A stretch of DNA of 31,433 bases from Candidatus Tagabacteria bacterium CG09_land_8_20_14_0_10_41_14 (lineage in GTDB: Bacteria; Patescibacteriota; Minisyncoccia; JAHISW01; Tagabacteraceae): positions 1 through 31,433 of the forward strand of contig PEZL01000038.1 of NCBI GenBank assembly GCA_002774055.1, given 5' to 3'. A program made the translations under genes and the position numbers. The notes beneath the pieces are model-generated. The model searched no databases. It was given only the letters and a program-made list of their open reading frames with translations, and was not told the origin of the DNA. Shown in pieces: positions 1 through 8,622 of the stretch (position 1 is its first letter; every line of letters begins with the position of its first letter).

Positions 1-1
1 G

Positions 2-229
2 ATTCTAGGTGCGGTACGAATTTCTGAGACAAGAGGTAAATACGACGTAGTTAATGGTAATATTCATAATGAATTTGTAAAAACACGAGATGAGTTGGGG
101 CGATATCTTGAATTCTTGTCTGATAATGAGTTATCAAAAATTTTTACAGACCCGGTGATAGGGCCAAAAGCCGGTGCGATTTTAGATGAAAGAATCAAAA
201 CTAAACTTCTTAAAAAAATGGAATTTTAA
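2..229 (+). CDS. C-terminal part of an unrecognised protein (partial)
   Basis: An open frame enters from the left edge (first full codon at 2) and ends at TAA 227-229, giving 75 visible residues. The visible part is hydrophilic and mixed in charge, with no membrane segment, and ends in a basic tail (KTKLLKKMEF). I do not recognise the family and assign no function. It lies upstream of dnaG on the same strand, about 65 bases away. The gap contains a small GCAA/TTGC hairpin at 243-254 and a good promoter for dnaG, so the two are probably separate transcription units. The reading frame, with no internal stop over 225 bases and a normal stop, is the only evidence that it is coding. Confidence 0.55.
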   Translation: MLGAVRISETRGKYDVVNGNIHNEFVKTRDELGRYLEFLSDNELSKIFTDPVIGPKAGAILDERIKTKLLKKMEF

Positions 230-255
230 CTATAACGTTACCGCAAGACGTTGCT

Positions 256-284
256 TTGATTTTTGGGTTTGGTTAGGGTAGACT
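256..284 (+). promoter_or_regulatory. Promoter of dnaG
   Basis: A -35 box TTGATT (256-261), 17-base spacer and -10 box TAGACT (279-284) lie so that transcription would begin at about 291, only a few bases before the ATG at 294. No Shine-Dalgarno is possible, so the mRNA would be leaderless or nearly so. The same -35 hexamer and spacing recur in front of rpmG. Confidence 0.55.
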
Positions 285-293
285 GAAGATAAT

Positions 294-2048
294 ATGTCGT
301 CTCCTGTTGAACAAATTAAACAGCGGCTTACCGTGGTAGATGTTGTTGGTTCTTATATTAAACTCAAGAAAGCTGGGGCGAATTATCGCGCTGTTTGCCC
401 TTTTCATTCTGAAAAAGACGCTTCTTTTTACGTTTCGCCTTCCCGTGAAATATGGCATTGTTTTGGCTGTAATCGCGGCGGAGACATGTTTGAATTTGTA
501 AAACAAATTGAGGGAGTGGAGTTTCCTGATGCCCTCCGTATTTTGGCCGATCGCGCCGGCGTCAGTGTTACCTACCAGAATCCCGAAATAAGAAATGAAA
601 AGACGCAGTTGCTGGATTTGTTAAAAGATGCTTCGGTGTTTTATCAAAAAAATCTTGCTTTAAACAGGAATGTGCTTTCTTATTTGTGGAAAAGGGGATT
701 AAAGAATGAAAGTCTAAAGAAATTTAGCATCGGTTTTGCTCCGACAGAAGACGCGGGTTGGCGTAATCTTTTCGATTTTTTAAAAAGTAAAGGGTATTCC
801 AATGAACAGATGAAAAAAGCAGGGTTGGTTGTTTCAAAAGAAGGAAGCGGTGATTGTTACGACAGGTTTCGCGGCCGGATAATGTTTCCGTTAAAAGATG
901 CCTCCGGCCGCGTTGTCGGCTTTTCGGGTAGAATCTTTGGCAAAGAAAAAGAAGGGATTGGGAAATATATCAATACTCCTCAAACCGTTGTTTATAATAA
1001 ATCAAAAATTTTATACGGTTTTGACGCGGCAAAAACAGAAATACGAAAAAAAGACGCCTGTATTTTGGTGGAGGGACAGATGGATGTGTTGATGGCACAT
1101 CAGATTGGTTGTGTTAACACAGTGGCTGTTTCCGGCACTGCCTTAACCGATCACCATCTTAATTTGATTCGTCGGCTCAGCGGGAATTTGATAATGGCTT
1201 TTGATAGTGATGAAGCCGGGTTTTCTGCCGCAAAAAGAAGCATAGATTTGGCTTTTTCAAACGGGTTTGAGGTTAGGGCAATTTTAATGCCGCAAGGAAA
1301 AGATCCCGCGGATGTAATTTTGGAAGATGGCTCTGGCTGGCTTAGGCTGGCAGAAGACGCAAACCACGTAATTGATTTTTATTTGAATATTTTGAAACAG
1401 AAACACGATTCTTGGGATTCGCGCGGTTTTAAAATAGACGTAGAAAAAAACGTTTTGCCTTATATTGCTTCAATTCAGAGCGAGATAGACAAAAATTATT
1501 GGGTTTCAAAAATCGCAAATACGATAAATGTTCGCGAGGAGGCGGTTTTTAAACAAATTGAAAAACTTGACTCTTCAATAATCAGAAAAGAAACACCCTT
1601 CAACACGGCTCAGGGCGGCAAGCAAAAAAAAGATGAACCTTTTTGTTCCGCGCCCCTGCGAAGTCGGAAGGACCTTTTGAAAGATCGGCTTTTGGGTTTG
1701 GCTTTGTGGAGGGGATGGGATATTGACAGCGCGCATTATTCCGGGGAAATTAAAAAACTCATTTTTAGCGGCCACGAAGCGGGCCTGCCTGCCGGACAGG
1801 CAGGAGAAAAAGAATATTTAAATCGAATTATTTTTGAGGCGGAACTTTGTTATCAGAATAATGATAATTTGGATGAAGAAATAGAGAATTTAACGAGAGA
1901 GTTTAAAAAGGAGTATTTGAAAGAAAAACTCAATATTTTAGCCGAAGATATAAGAAAATGCGAAAATTGCGGTAAAAAAGAAGAGTTGCAAAATAAATTA
2001 ACCGATTTTCAAAAACTCACCCGCCAATTGGCGGCTCTCTGTCTATAA
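294..2048 (+). CDS. dnaG: DNA primase DnaG
   Basis: This gene makes the RNA primers for chromosome replication at the fork. The 584-residue product has the family order: an N-terminal CHC2 zinc ribbon with ligands C35, H38, C56 and C59, a primase core, and a Toprim fold with the EGQMD motif near residue 259 and the acidic FDSDEAG motif near 302. The C-terminal helicase-interacting part is less conserved. Two short palindromes sit in frame in the linker between core and tail: 1596-1615 (encoding PFNTAQG) and 1784-1804 (encoding LPAGQAG). Neither belongs to the family and both look like inserted dispersed repeats. The start at 294 fits the promoter spacing and the family N-terminus. The last codons overlap the 3' strand of helix P1 of the convergent RNase P RNA gene. 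Length is normal and identity is secure. Confidence 0.97.
   Translation: MSSPVEQIKQRLTVVDVVGSYIKLKKAGANYRAVCPFHSEKDASFYVSPSREIWHCFGCNRGGDMFEFVKQIEGVEFPDALRILADRAGVSVTYQNPEIRNEKTQLLDLLKDASVFYQKNLALNRNVLSYLWKRGLKNESLKKFSIGFAPTEDAGWRNLFDFLKSKGYSNEQMKKAGLVVSKEGSGDCYDRFRGRIMFPLKDASGRVVGFSGRIFGKEKEGIGKYINTPQTVVYNKSKILYGFDAAKTEIRKKDACILVEGQMDVLMAHQIGCVNTVAVSGTALTDHHLNLIRRLSGNLIMAFDSDEAGFSAAKRSIDLAFSNGFEVRAILMPQGKDPADVILEDGSGWLRLAEDANHVIDFYLNILKQKHDSWDSRGFKIDVEKNVLPYIASIQSEIDKNYWVSKIANTINVREEAVFKQIEKLDSSIIRKETPFNTAQGGKQKKDEPFCSAPLRSRKDLLKDRLLGLALWRGWDIDSAHYSGEIKKLIFSGHEAGLPAGQAGEKEYLNRIIFEAELCYQNNDNLDEEIENLTREFKKEYLKEKLNILAEDIRKCENCGKKEELQNKLTDFQKLTRQLAALCL
1596..1615. repeat. Palindromic repeat inside dnaG (copy type 1)
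   Basis: CCCTTCAACACGGCTCAGGG reads CCCT...AGGG as an imperfect palindrome. It resembles, from memory, the dispersed element CCCTTCGAC-x-GCTCAGGG seen in many bacterial genomes. It is in frame and encodes part of a variable linker of the primase. Confidence 0.55.
1784..1804. repeat. Palindromic repeat inside dnaG (copy type 2)
   Basis: Arms CCTGCCTG (1784-1791) and CAGGCAGG (1797-1804) flank CCGGA. It is in frame and encodes LPAGQAG. A near-identical palindrome lies in dnaE at 16604-16623, so this is a shared element and not a primase feature. Confidence 0.8.
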
Positions 2049-2378
2049 GCCGAATTCTGTACCCCGCCTCTCACGAGAGGCGGGGCGATAGTCATTTATC
2101 TGCCTCGCCAGTTACCTGGCGGGTCAAGCGGCACTCCCCGCCAAAGGCGGGGCACGGCCTTGCACCCGGGTAAGGATTTAGCCGTTTCACTCCCGCCAAA
2201 GGCGGGACTCGTCTCTGTTCGCACCTCTTGCCAGTGCGGAGCACTGACAGACGGGTGTTACCCGCTACCCTGCTCCTTTATCAAGTATTTTTGCCATATT
2301 ATGATAAAGGGAGTGTTCGGACTTTCCTCTCCGCCAAAAGTTTTGCATTTAGGCGGAGCGACTATCTGACGAAGAGCC
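2033..2378 (-). ncRNA. rnpB: RNase P RNA, bacterial type A
   Basis: This is the catalytic RNA of RNase P, which matures tRNA 5' ends. Read on the minus strand it has the conserved 5' segment GAGGAAAGUCCG (within 2315-2335), the central CAGGGUAGCGGGUAACACCCG-like region, and the conserved 3' segment ACAGAAUUCGGCUUAU next to 2044-2060. Helix P1 forms between 2368-2378 and 2033-2043, pairing 10 of 11 positions, and this sets both ends at about 346 nt. The 3' strand of P1 therefore lies in the last codons and stop region of dnaG. Two peripheral hairpins carry the same CCCGCC-TTT-GGCGGG palindrome (2136-2152, 2191-2207). A hairpin at 2021-2034 followed on the minus strand by a short T run may end transcription inside dnaG. 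Identity is clear; exact ends are inferred from P1. Confidence 0.93.
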
Positions 2379-2384
2379 ATTATA

Positions 2385-2412
2385 AGTATATCACATAAAA
2401 TTTATTTGTAAA
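2385..2412 (-). promoter_or_regulatory. Promoter of rnpB
   Basis: On the minus strand, TTTACA (2412-2407), a 16-base spacer and TATACT (2390-2385) place the transcription start at about 2378, exactly where the 5' strand of RNase P helix P1 begins. Confidence 0.7.
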
Positions 2413-2423
2413 GCTTTTCGTTC

Positions 2424-2451
2424 TTGGCTTTTTTTTGCAATTGTTTATAAT
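2424..2451 (+). promoter_or_regulatory. Probable promoter of the O-antigen-ligase-like gene
   Basis: TTGGCT (2424-2429), a 16-base spacer and TATAAT (2446-2451) face right, divergent from the rnpB promoter. The start would be near 2458, leaving a leader of about 48 A/T-rich bases without a Shine-Dalgarno. Further TATAAT-like words at 2467-2485 make the choice uncertain. Confidence 0.45.
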
Positions 2452-2505
2452 TACTAGTAGCGAAGATATAATTATAATTATAAGTATAAGTAATTTTTAG
2501 ATATT

Positions 2506-4917
2506 ATGGAAAATATAACAATTGAAGAAAACATCGAAGTTTCTGAGGGTTCTGTTGTTTCTGACAACGAACGCTCTTCAGGCGGCGCCGACAAGTGGAA
2601 AACCGTCTCTCGTTATTTTTTAATGGCCATGGTGCTGCTTTTGCCCTTATGGTTAATACCCATCGGAGTTTTTACACTTGCTTTTAGTAAGTCTTTTTTG
2701 ATTTTTGTTTTGACATTGGCCGCTCTTATCTTTTATTTAACGTATTTACTTCAAGAAGGAAAAATAAAATATTTGCGCGGTTTTATTCTTTTGGCGCTTT
2801 TGGGAATCGTCGTGGTTACCTTGGTTTCTTCTCTTTTTTCTGCCACGCCGTCTGTTTCTTTGTTGGGAAGCGGGGCTGAAACAACGAGTTTTTTCTCAAT
2901 ACTTATTTTATCTGTTTTGTTTTTTCTTACCTTTTCGCTTTTTCGTTCCCAAGAAAAAATGTTAAAACTTTTGTTTTTGCTTTTCTTTTCCGCGTCTCTT
3001 GTTTTTGTTTGTCAGTTTTTACGTGTTGTTTTTGGTTTAACTTTTTTTAATCTTTTGCCTTCCACATTCAGTAATTTTGTGGGTTCCTGGAGCGAGCTTG
3101 CGATCTTTTTTGGCCTGATCGCGCTAATTTCCGTCGTTTTTTTGCAGTTTTTCGGTTCACGCATGTTGCAGCTTCACAGAGGAAAGTTTTGGAGGCTTTT
3201 TTTGATTTTCATTAGCGTTGCTTCTTTGTTGGTGATGTTTTTGGTTAATTTTACCGCGGCCTGGATTGTCTTTGGGTTTTTTATGCTTCTATTTTTGGTT
3301 TCTTTGTTTACCTCGTACGGAGAAAGGCGAGTCTTTGCCAAATTGCCGCTTTTTCTTATCTTGCTTTCGTTGCTTTTTATTTTGGCTGGTAATTTAATCG
3401 GCGATCTGGCCAGCGGTTTAAATCTTAATTTTCTGGAGGTTCGGCCTTCCTGGGGGGCTACGATAGACGTGGCAAAAAATACTTGGTCTTCGGGTATTAA
3501 AAATCTCTTGGTGGGAAGCGGACCGGGTACCTTTGGTTACGACTGGCTCAAGTTTAAACCGGAAGGTATAAACCAAACTATTTTTTGGAACCTGCGTTTT
3601 GATTATGGGATTGGCGTTATCCCTTCTCTGTTATCTACGGTTGGCGTATTGGGAGGGTTTGTCTGGCTTGTTTTTTTGCTGGCGCTTGTTTATTACGGCA
3701 TTAGGTCTATCGGCTATAAGGGTGATGAGATAACCAAAAGTTTGTTTTTCAGCTTGTTTTTGGGTTCGGTTTATTTATGGACATTTAATGTTATTTACAG
3801 CACTAGTAATTTTCTTTTCGCTCTTTCTTTTATTGTGACCGGTTTGTTTTTTGCGATACTTGCAAAAATAGGGCGAGTCGCGCTTGCCGAATTTTCTTTT
3901 TTGAAAAGGCCAATTGCCGGTTTTGTGTCTTCTTTGTCTATTGTTCTTTTGCTTATTCTTACGGCCGTTTCCTTTTATCTGGTGTTTCAGAAATCTTGGG
4001 CCGCGTATTCTTATGGAAAAGGTGTTGAAGTTTTGAACCAGGAGGGTGATTTGGCTAAGGCGGAAGTATATTTAAAGCGGGCGATTCGTTATGACGAGCA
4101 AGGCAGGTATTATCGGGCCTTGGGCGACCTGGATTTATTAAATCTTTCCGTTTTGGTAAACCAACAGCAGCAGTTTTCACAAGAGGAATTGAGCGCGCGT
4201 TTTCAGGCGTTTCTCGCCTCGGCAGTTCAGAATATGCAAACTGCCATTCGGGTTAATCCTCAAGACCCGGCAAACTGGCAGTCTCTTGGCAGGGTGTACG
4301 AAAGCGTCATTCCTTATCAAGTACAAGGCGCCAGAGACGCGGCTGTTGATGCTTACAAAGAGGCCTTGAAGCGTTCTCCTTCAGATCCCCAGATTTATCT
4401 AAACTTGGCGCGGGTGGAAGTTCAAGCCGGTAACAACAAAGAAGCAATTGATTATCTTTCTTCGGCGTTAAACCTTAAGAGTAATTACACTTTGGCTTTG
4501 TTTCTTGCCGCGCAAATCGCGGCCCAGGAAGGTGATTTGGACTCTGCAATTCAACGTACGGAAATGGCTCGTCTTACGGCCCCCAACGATATTGGTGTTC
4601 TTTTCCAGTTGGGCTTGCTTTATTATCAAAAAGAAGATTACGGCAGCGCCATTCTTGCATTGAAGCGAGCGGTGTCTGTGAATGAGAATTATTCCAACGC
4701 TCTTTATTTCCTTGGGTTGGCTTATGATAAAAAGGGGGAGAAGCGGGCGGCCGTTGAACAATTTGAAAAAGTCGGCGCTCTTAATCCGGACAATGAAGAG
4801 ATTAAGACTATTTTGTCCAATCTGAAAGCGGGTAAACCCGCTCTGTCTTCAATTTCACCACCGGAGTTACCGCCGGAAGAAAGGGAAGATTTACCGGTAG
4901 AAGAAATAGAGGAATAA
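2506..4917 (+). CDS. O-antigen ligase/polymerase-like membrane protein with C-terminal TPR repeats
   Basis: This 803-residue protein is a polytopic membrane protein with a soluble tail. After an acidic N-terminus of about 35 residues come roughly a dozen hydrophobic segments (residues about 40-490). A loop near residue 334 has the G-x-GPG-x-F pattern and a following Y/W-rich stretch typical of Wzy/WaaL-type glycan ligases and polymerases. From about residue 510 the chain becomes TPR-like, with repeated units such as AEVYLKRAIRYDEQGRYYRA and A-x-Y-LGLAYDKKGE, then a proline- and glutamate-rich end. The likely role is polymerising or transferring a surface glycan at the outer face of the membrane; the substrate cannot be read from the sequence. 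It precedes murJ on the same strand, with a heptamer tandem repeat between, which suggests a cell-envelope neighbourhood. The family is confident, the exact reaction is not. Confidence 0.82.
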   Translation: MENITIEENIEVSEGSVVSDNERSSGGADKWKTVSRYFLMAMVLLLPLWLIPIGVFTLAFSKSFLIFVLTLAALIFYLTYLLQEGKIKYLRGFILLALLGIVVVTLVSSLFSATPSVSLLGSGAETTSFFSILILSVLFFLTFSLFRSQEKMLKLLFLLFFSASLVFVCQFLRVVFGLTFFNLLPSTFSNFVGSWSELAIFFGLIALISVVFLQFFGSRMLQLHRGKFWRLFLIFISVASLLVMFLVNFTAAWIVFGFFMLLFLVSLFTSYGERRVFAKLPLFLILLSLLFILAGNLIGDLASGLNLNFLEVRPSWGATIDVAKNTWSSGIKNLLVGSGPGTFGYDWLKFKPEGINQTIFWNLRFDYGIGVIPSLLSTVGVLGGFVWLVFLLALVYYGIRSIGYKGDEITKSLFFSLFLGSVYLWTFNVIYSTSNFLFALSFIVTGLFFAILAKIGRVALAEFSFLKRPIAGFVSSLSIVLLLILTAVSFYLVFQKSWAAYSYGKGVEVLNQEGDLAKAEVYLKRAIRYDEQGRYYRALGDLDLLNLSVLVNQQQQFSQEELSARFQAFLASAVQNMQTAIRVNPQDPANWQSLGRVYESVIPYQVQGARDAAVDAYKEALKRSPSDPQIYLNLARVEVQAGNNKEAIDYLSSALNLKSNYTLALFLAAQIAAQEGDLDSAIQRTEMARLTAPNDIGVLFQLGLLYYQKEDYGSAILALKRAVSVNENYSNALYFLGLAYDKKGEKRAAVEQFEKVGALNPDNEEIKTILSNLKAGKPALSSISPPELPPEEREDLPVEEIEE

Positions 4918-4924
4918 TTGTTTG

Positions 4925-4989
<65 letters not shown>

Positions 4990-4996
4990 ATTCTTT

Positions 4997-6667
4997 ATGT
5001 TTAGATTATTTACTTTTTTAAACAGAGAAACAAATGGTCTGCATCAGGCCGCCTTTTTGCTCGCTTTTGCTTCTATTGGCGCCAAATTATTGGCTGTTTT
5101 AAGAGACAGGCTTTTGGCCGGTAGTTTTGGCGCCGACAGAGCGCTTGATATTTATTATGCTTCTTTTCGTCTGCCGGATTTGCTTTATGTGTTGTCTCTT
5201 TTTTTGGTTTCCACCACAGCTTTAATCCCTCTTTTTTTGGAGAAAAAAGATTTTATTTCTCGCCGGTTATTTATTAATCAAGTTTTTACGATTTTCTTTT
5301 TTTCAATTGTAGCCTTGGGGGTAATCACATTTTTTCTTGTTCCTTGCATTATTGGCGTCATTGCCCCGGGTTTTTCGGCTGAAGATACGAGCGTCTTAAT
5401 AAAATTTAGCCGTATTCTTTTGCTTTCTCCGTTTCTTCTGGGGCTTTCCAATTTAGTTTCAAGCGTGATTCAGTCGTTTAATCGTTTTTTCGTTTACGCG
5501 CTAAGCGGTGTTTTATATAATGCGGGAATAATTTTTGGTCTCTTGGTTCTTTATCCTGTTATGGGAATTAACGGCGTGATTTGGGGTGTTGTTGCGGGTG
5601 CTCTTTTGCATTTTTTAATTCAGGTTCCATCTCTTGTTTCTCTTGGATTTTTTCCGCGTTTCGCGTTATCCATTTCTTTCAAGGAGATAAAGAGGGTTGT
5701 GGCGCTGTCTTTACCTAGAACATTTGGTTTGACCCTGCATCAGTTGGTGCTTCTGGTGATTACGGCCATGGCTTCACTTTTAGCGGCGGGCAGCATTACT
5801 ATTTTTAATCTTGCCTCAAATTTGCAGGCCATACCTCTGGGGGTAATCGCTTTGAGTTATAGCGTGGCGGCTTTTCCGACACTCGCGAAAAGTTTTATCA
5901 ATCAAAAAAAAGAAGATTTTATTTTTGCCGTGGATTCAAGTTTTCGTCATATTATTTTTTGGCTTTTGCCCGTTACGGTTCTTTTTATCGTGCTTCGCGC
6001 GCAAATTGTGCGCGTTCTTTTGGGCGCAGGCGCTTTTAGTTGGACAGATACCCGTCTTACGGCAGCCGCTCTTGCCTTGTTCGCCGTGTCTCTTTTTGCC
6101 CAAGGGCTTATTTTGCTTTTGGTGCGCGCTTTTTACGCCGCCGGGAAAACAAGGGCCCCGCTGGTTATTAATTTTATTTCTTCGGTTTTAATAATAATTT
6201 TCGCCCTGGGTTTTCTTTTAATTTTAAAACATTCCGCGGGAATTTTAACTGTTTTTGACAGGATTTTAAGGGTGGAGCAGGTTTCGGGTTCGGCTGTTTT
6301 GTTTTTACCCCTTGCTTACTCTTTGGGTATGATTATAAATTTTTTCTTTTTGTTTGTTTCTTTTGAGCGCATTTTTGGGAGAATTTTGGACCGGATTAAA
6401 AAAAGCGTTGTACAGGTTTTTTTGACTTCTTTGTTGATAGGAGTCGTTTCTTATTTTGCCCTATCGGTTTTTGATGATTTGTTTGGTTTGGATACCTTTT
6501 TCGGCGTTTTTATGCAGGGTTTTTTGTCCGGACTTTCGGGCTTGTTTGCCGGTTTTGTGTTGTTGAATCTTTTGAAAAATAAAGAATTGAAAGAAATTAC
6601 AACTTCATTGCAAAAAAGATTTACAAAACGAGTCATTATCAGGCCGGAGCCCGAAGAATTGCCGTAG
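4997..6667 (+). CDS. murJ: Lipid II flippase MurJ (MviN family)
   Basis: MurJ moves lipid II, the peptidoglycan precursor, across the cytoplasmic membrane. The 556-residue product has about 14 hydrophobic segments throughout and the family N-terminal signature: a helix followed by KLLAVLRDRLLAGSFGADRA, then YYASFRLPDLLY. The length suits the family. The start at 4997 follows directly after the heptamer repeat and has no Shine-Dalgarno. The C-terminus is soluble and basic. It is followed by lepA after only 6 bases, and the upstream gene is a glycan ligase-like protein, so peptidoglycan and surface-glycan functions sit together. Its presence suggests the cell builds a peptidoglycan wall. Confidence 0.93.
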   Translation: MFRLFTFLNRETNGLHQAAFLLAFASIGAKLLAVLRDRLLAGSFGADRALDIYYASFRLPDLLYVLSLFLVSTTALIPLFLEKKDFISRRLFINQVFTIFFFSIVALGVITFFLVPCIIGVIAPGFSAEDTSVLIKFSRILLLSPFLLGLSNLVSSVIQSFNRFFVYALSGVLYNAGIIFGLLVLYPVMGINGVIWGVVAGALLHFLIQVPSLVSLGFFPRFALSISFKEIKRVVALSLPRTFGLTLHQLVLLVITAMASLLAAGSITIFNLASNLQAIPLGVIALSYSVAAFPTLAKSFINQKKEDFIFAVDSSFRHIIFWLLPVTVLFIVLRAQIVRVLLGAGAFSWTDTRLTAAALALFAVSLFAQGLILLLVRAFYAAGKTRAPLVINFISSVLIIIFALGFLLILKHSAGILTVFDRILRVEQVSGSAVLFLPLAYSLGMIINFFFLFVSFERIFGRILDRIKKSVVQVFLTSLLIGVVSYFALSVFDDLFGLDTFFGVFMQGFLSGLSGLFAGFVLLNLLKNKELKEITTSLQKRFTKRVIIRPEPEELP

Positions 6668-6673
6668 AAAAAC

Positions 6674-8512
6674 ATGGTAAACAATATTCGTAATTTTTGC
6701 ATTATTGCTCATATTGACCATGGCAAATCTACTTTGGCGGACAGATTTTTGGAATTGACCAAGACAATAGAAAAAAGAAAAATGCGCGAGCAGTATCTGG
6801 ACCAAATGGATTTGGAGCGTGAAAGGGGCATAACCATTAAAATGCAGCCTGTTCGGATGCTGTGGCATCCTCAATCCGAAATCTCAAAAATTAAATCTAA
6901 AAAAGAAGATTTGAGATTTGATTTTTACATTTTGAACTTGATCGATACTCCGGGGCATATAGATTTTAGTTATGAAGTTTCCCGCTCTTTAAAGGCGGTT
7001 GAGGCTGCAGTGCTTTTGGTGGACGCAACTCAGGGTGTTCAGGCGCAGACAATCAGCAATTTGGAAATGGCCAAAGAACAGAATTTGTCCATTATTCCGG
7101 TTGTCAATAAAATAGACAGCCCCAATGCCAGACTTCTGGAGGTAAAGGCCGAGATTGTTGAAATTTTGAAGTGTAATGAAGATGATATTTTGGAAATTTC
7201 CGCCAAAACAGGGGAGGGGGTGGAAAGCCTTCTGAAAGAAATTATTCGTCGTGTTCCCCTGCCAATTGATTCCGAAAAAGATACGCTCCGCGCTTTGATT
7301 TTTGATTTTGAATATTCAACTCATCGGGGCGTTATTCTTTATGTGAGAATTTTTGGCGGAAGCATAAAAAAAGGAGACAGAGTATTTCTTTTTCAGTCTA
7401 AAAGAGAATTTCAGGTTAATGAGGTTGGCGTTTTTACGCCATTAAGCCAATCCGTGGATATTTTAAAAAACGGCGAAATCGGTTATGTGATTACAAATAT
7501 TAAAGAAGCCAATATTGCCAAGGTTGGAGACACGCTGCTTTTAAAAGACGGCGGTTTGGAGCCGCTTAAGGGCTACAAGGAACCGGCGCCGGTTGTCTGG
7601 GTGGGTATTTTTCCGGAATCTCAAGATGAGTTTGACAATTTAAAGCAGGCGCTTGAGCGGTTAAAACTTAGGGATAGCGCGTTAAGTTTTGACGAAGAGC
7701 GCAGCGGAGTCTTGGGTAGGGGTTTTAGGTGCGGCTTTTTGGGAATGCTTCATTTGGAGATTATTATTGAAAGATTGAAAAGAGAATTTAGCCTGGATCT
7801 GGTAATCGCCAGCCCCACCGTTGTTTATACGGTCGAGACTTTGAAAGAGGGTGTTAAGAAAATTTATTCTTCTTCTCTTTTTCCGGAGCATTTTGAGATT
7901 AAGAGAATTTTAGAACCCTGTGTTCGCGTGGAGGTTATAACTCCGGTGGATAAACTTAGTCTTGTTCTTCAGGTTTTAAGAAAACACGAAGCTATTGTGA
8001 AAGACACCAAGGATTTTGGAGAAGGCCGATTGCTTCTGGTTTCAGAAATGGCCTTGCGTGAGATAGTGGATAACTTTTTTGAGGAATTAAAAAGTGCCAG
8101 CGAGGGGTATGCTTCTTTTAATTATGAAATAGTCGGGGAAAAAGAAGCGGATTTGGTCAGATTGGATATGTTGTTGAACAGTGAAAGAGTGCCGGCCTTT
8201 TCCCGCGTGATAAAGCGGATTGACATGCAGCGTCAGGCGCAAAATATGGCCAGGCAGTTAAAATTATTGCTTCCTCGCGCCTTGTTTACCATAAAAATAC
8301 AAGTGCGGGGCATGGGAAGAATTTTGGCGTCGCAGTCGCTTTCGGCTTTAAAAAAAGATGTTACGGGCCATTTGTATGGCGGAGACAGAACGCGAAAAAT
8401 GAAATTGTGGCAAAAACAAAAAAGGGGTAAAAAGAAATTAAAACAATTTGGGGAGGTTAACATACCCCATGATGTTTTTATAAAAATGATGAGAGGGGAG
8501 ATGGATCAGTAG
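6674..8512 (+). CDS. lepA: Elongation factor 4 (LepA)
   Basis: LepA is a ribosome-associated translational GTPase. The 612-residue protein shows the P-loop AHIDHGKST at residues 12-20, switch II DTPGH near residue 91, NKID near 145, then domains II to V. It ends with the LepA-specific C-terminal domain (RGMGRILASQSLSALKKDVT, KKKLKQFGEVNIPHD). Between switch I and switch II, residues about 69-82 (6879-6919) derive from a low-complexity repeat with 10-base inverted arms AAATCTCAAA/TTTGAGATTT, placed in a loop that varies in the family. The start lies 6 bases after the murJ stop, so the two are likely co-transcribed. The 3' end overlaps the convergent tiny ORF by 7 bases. Length is normal and identity is secure. 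Confidence 0.97.
   Translation: MVNNIRNFCIIAHIDHGKSTLADRFLELTKTIEKRKMREQYLDQMDLERERGITIKMQPVRMLWHPQSEISKIKSKKEDLRFDFYILNLIDTPGHIDFSYEVSRSLKAVEAAVLLVDATQGVQAQTISNLEMAKEQNLSIIPVVNKIDSPNARLLEVKAEIVEILKCNEDDILEISAKTGEGVESLLKEIIRRVPLPIDSEKDTLRALIFDFEYSTHRGVILYVRIFGGSIKKGDRVFLFQSKREFQVNEVGVFTPLSQSVDILKNGEIGYVITNIKEANIAKVGDTLLLKDGGLEPLKGYKEPAPVVWVGIFPESQDEFDNLKQALERLKLRDSALSFDEERSGVLGRGFRCGFLGMLHLEIIIERLKREFSLDLVIASPTVVYTVETLKEGVKKIYSSSLFPEHFEIKRILEPCVRVEVITPVDKLSLVLQVLRKHEAIVKDTKDFGEGRLLLVSEMALREIVDNFFEELKSASEGYASFNYEIVGEKEADLVRLDMLLNSERVPAFSRVIKRIDMQRQAQNMARQLKLLLPRALFTIKIQVRGMGRILASQSLSALKKDVTGHLYGGDRTRKMKLWQKQKRGKKKLKQFGEVNIPHDVFIKMMRGEMDQ
6879..6925. repeat. A/T-rich repeat with inverted arms inside lepA
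   Basis: AAATCTCAAA (6879-6888) and TTTGAGATTT (6910-6919) are exact inverted arms around a TTAAATCTAAAA core. The words match the ATCTCAA heptads in pheS at 9504-9531, which points to one repeat family inserted in frame in both genes. Confidence 0.65.
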
Positions 8513-8616
8513 AGGAGTGGTATAATAAGATAAAGCACCATACTAATAACGATTAGCGTGCTTGCGGCTATCCACACCATGCGATTTATTTTTTTACCGC
8601 GCTTGCTTTGAAACAT
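8506..8616 (-). CDS. Tiny one-helix membrane protein (hypothetical, 36 aa)
   Basis: ATG at 8616-8614 opens a 36-residue frame ending in TGA at 8508-8506. A positively charged head (MFQSKRGKKINR) precedes a single hydrophobic segment of about 20 residues and the end IIPLLY, which is the layout of a small inner-membrane protein with the N-terminus inside. A plausible minus-strand promoter lies just upstream (TTGCTC 8650-8645, 16-base spacer, TATGAT 8628-8623), giving a nearly leaderless mRNA. It is convergent with lepA (7-base overlap) and divergent from the ftsB-like gene (16 bases between starts). A longer frame in the same phase runs back through the ftsB-like gene, but that extension is antisense and has no protein-like character. 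No function is assigned. Confidence 0.5.
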   Translation of the reverse strand: MFQSKRGKKINRMVWIAASTLIVISMVLYLIIPLLY

Positions 8617-8622
8617 AATTTT

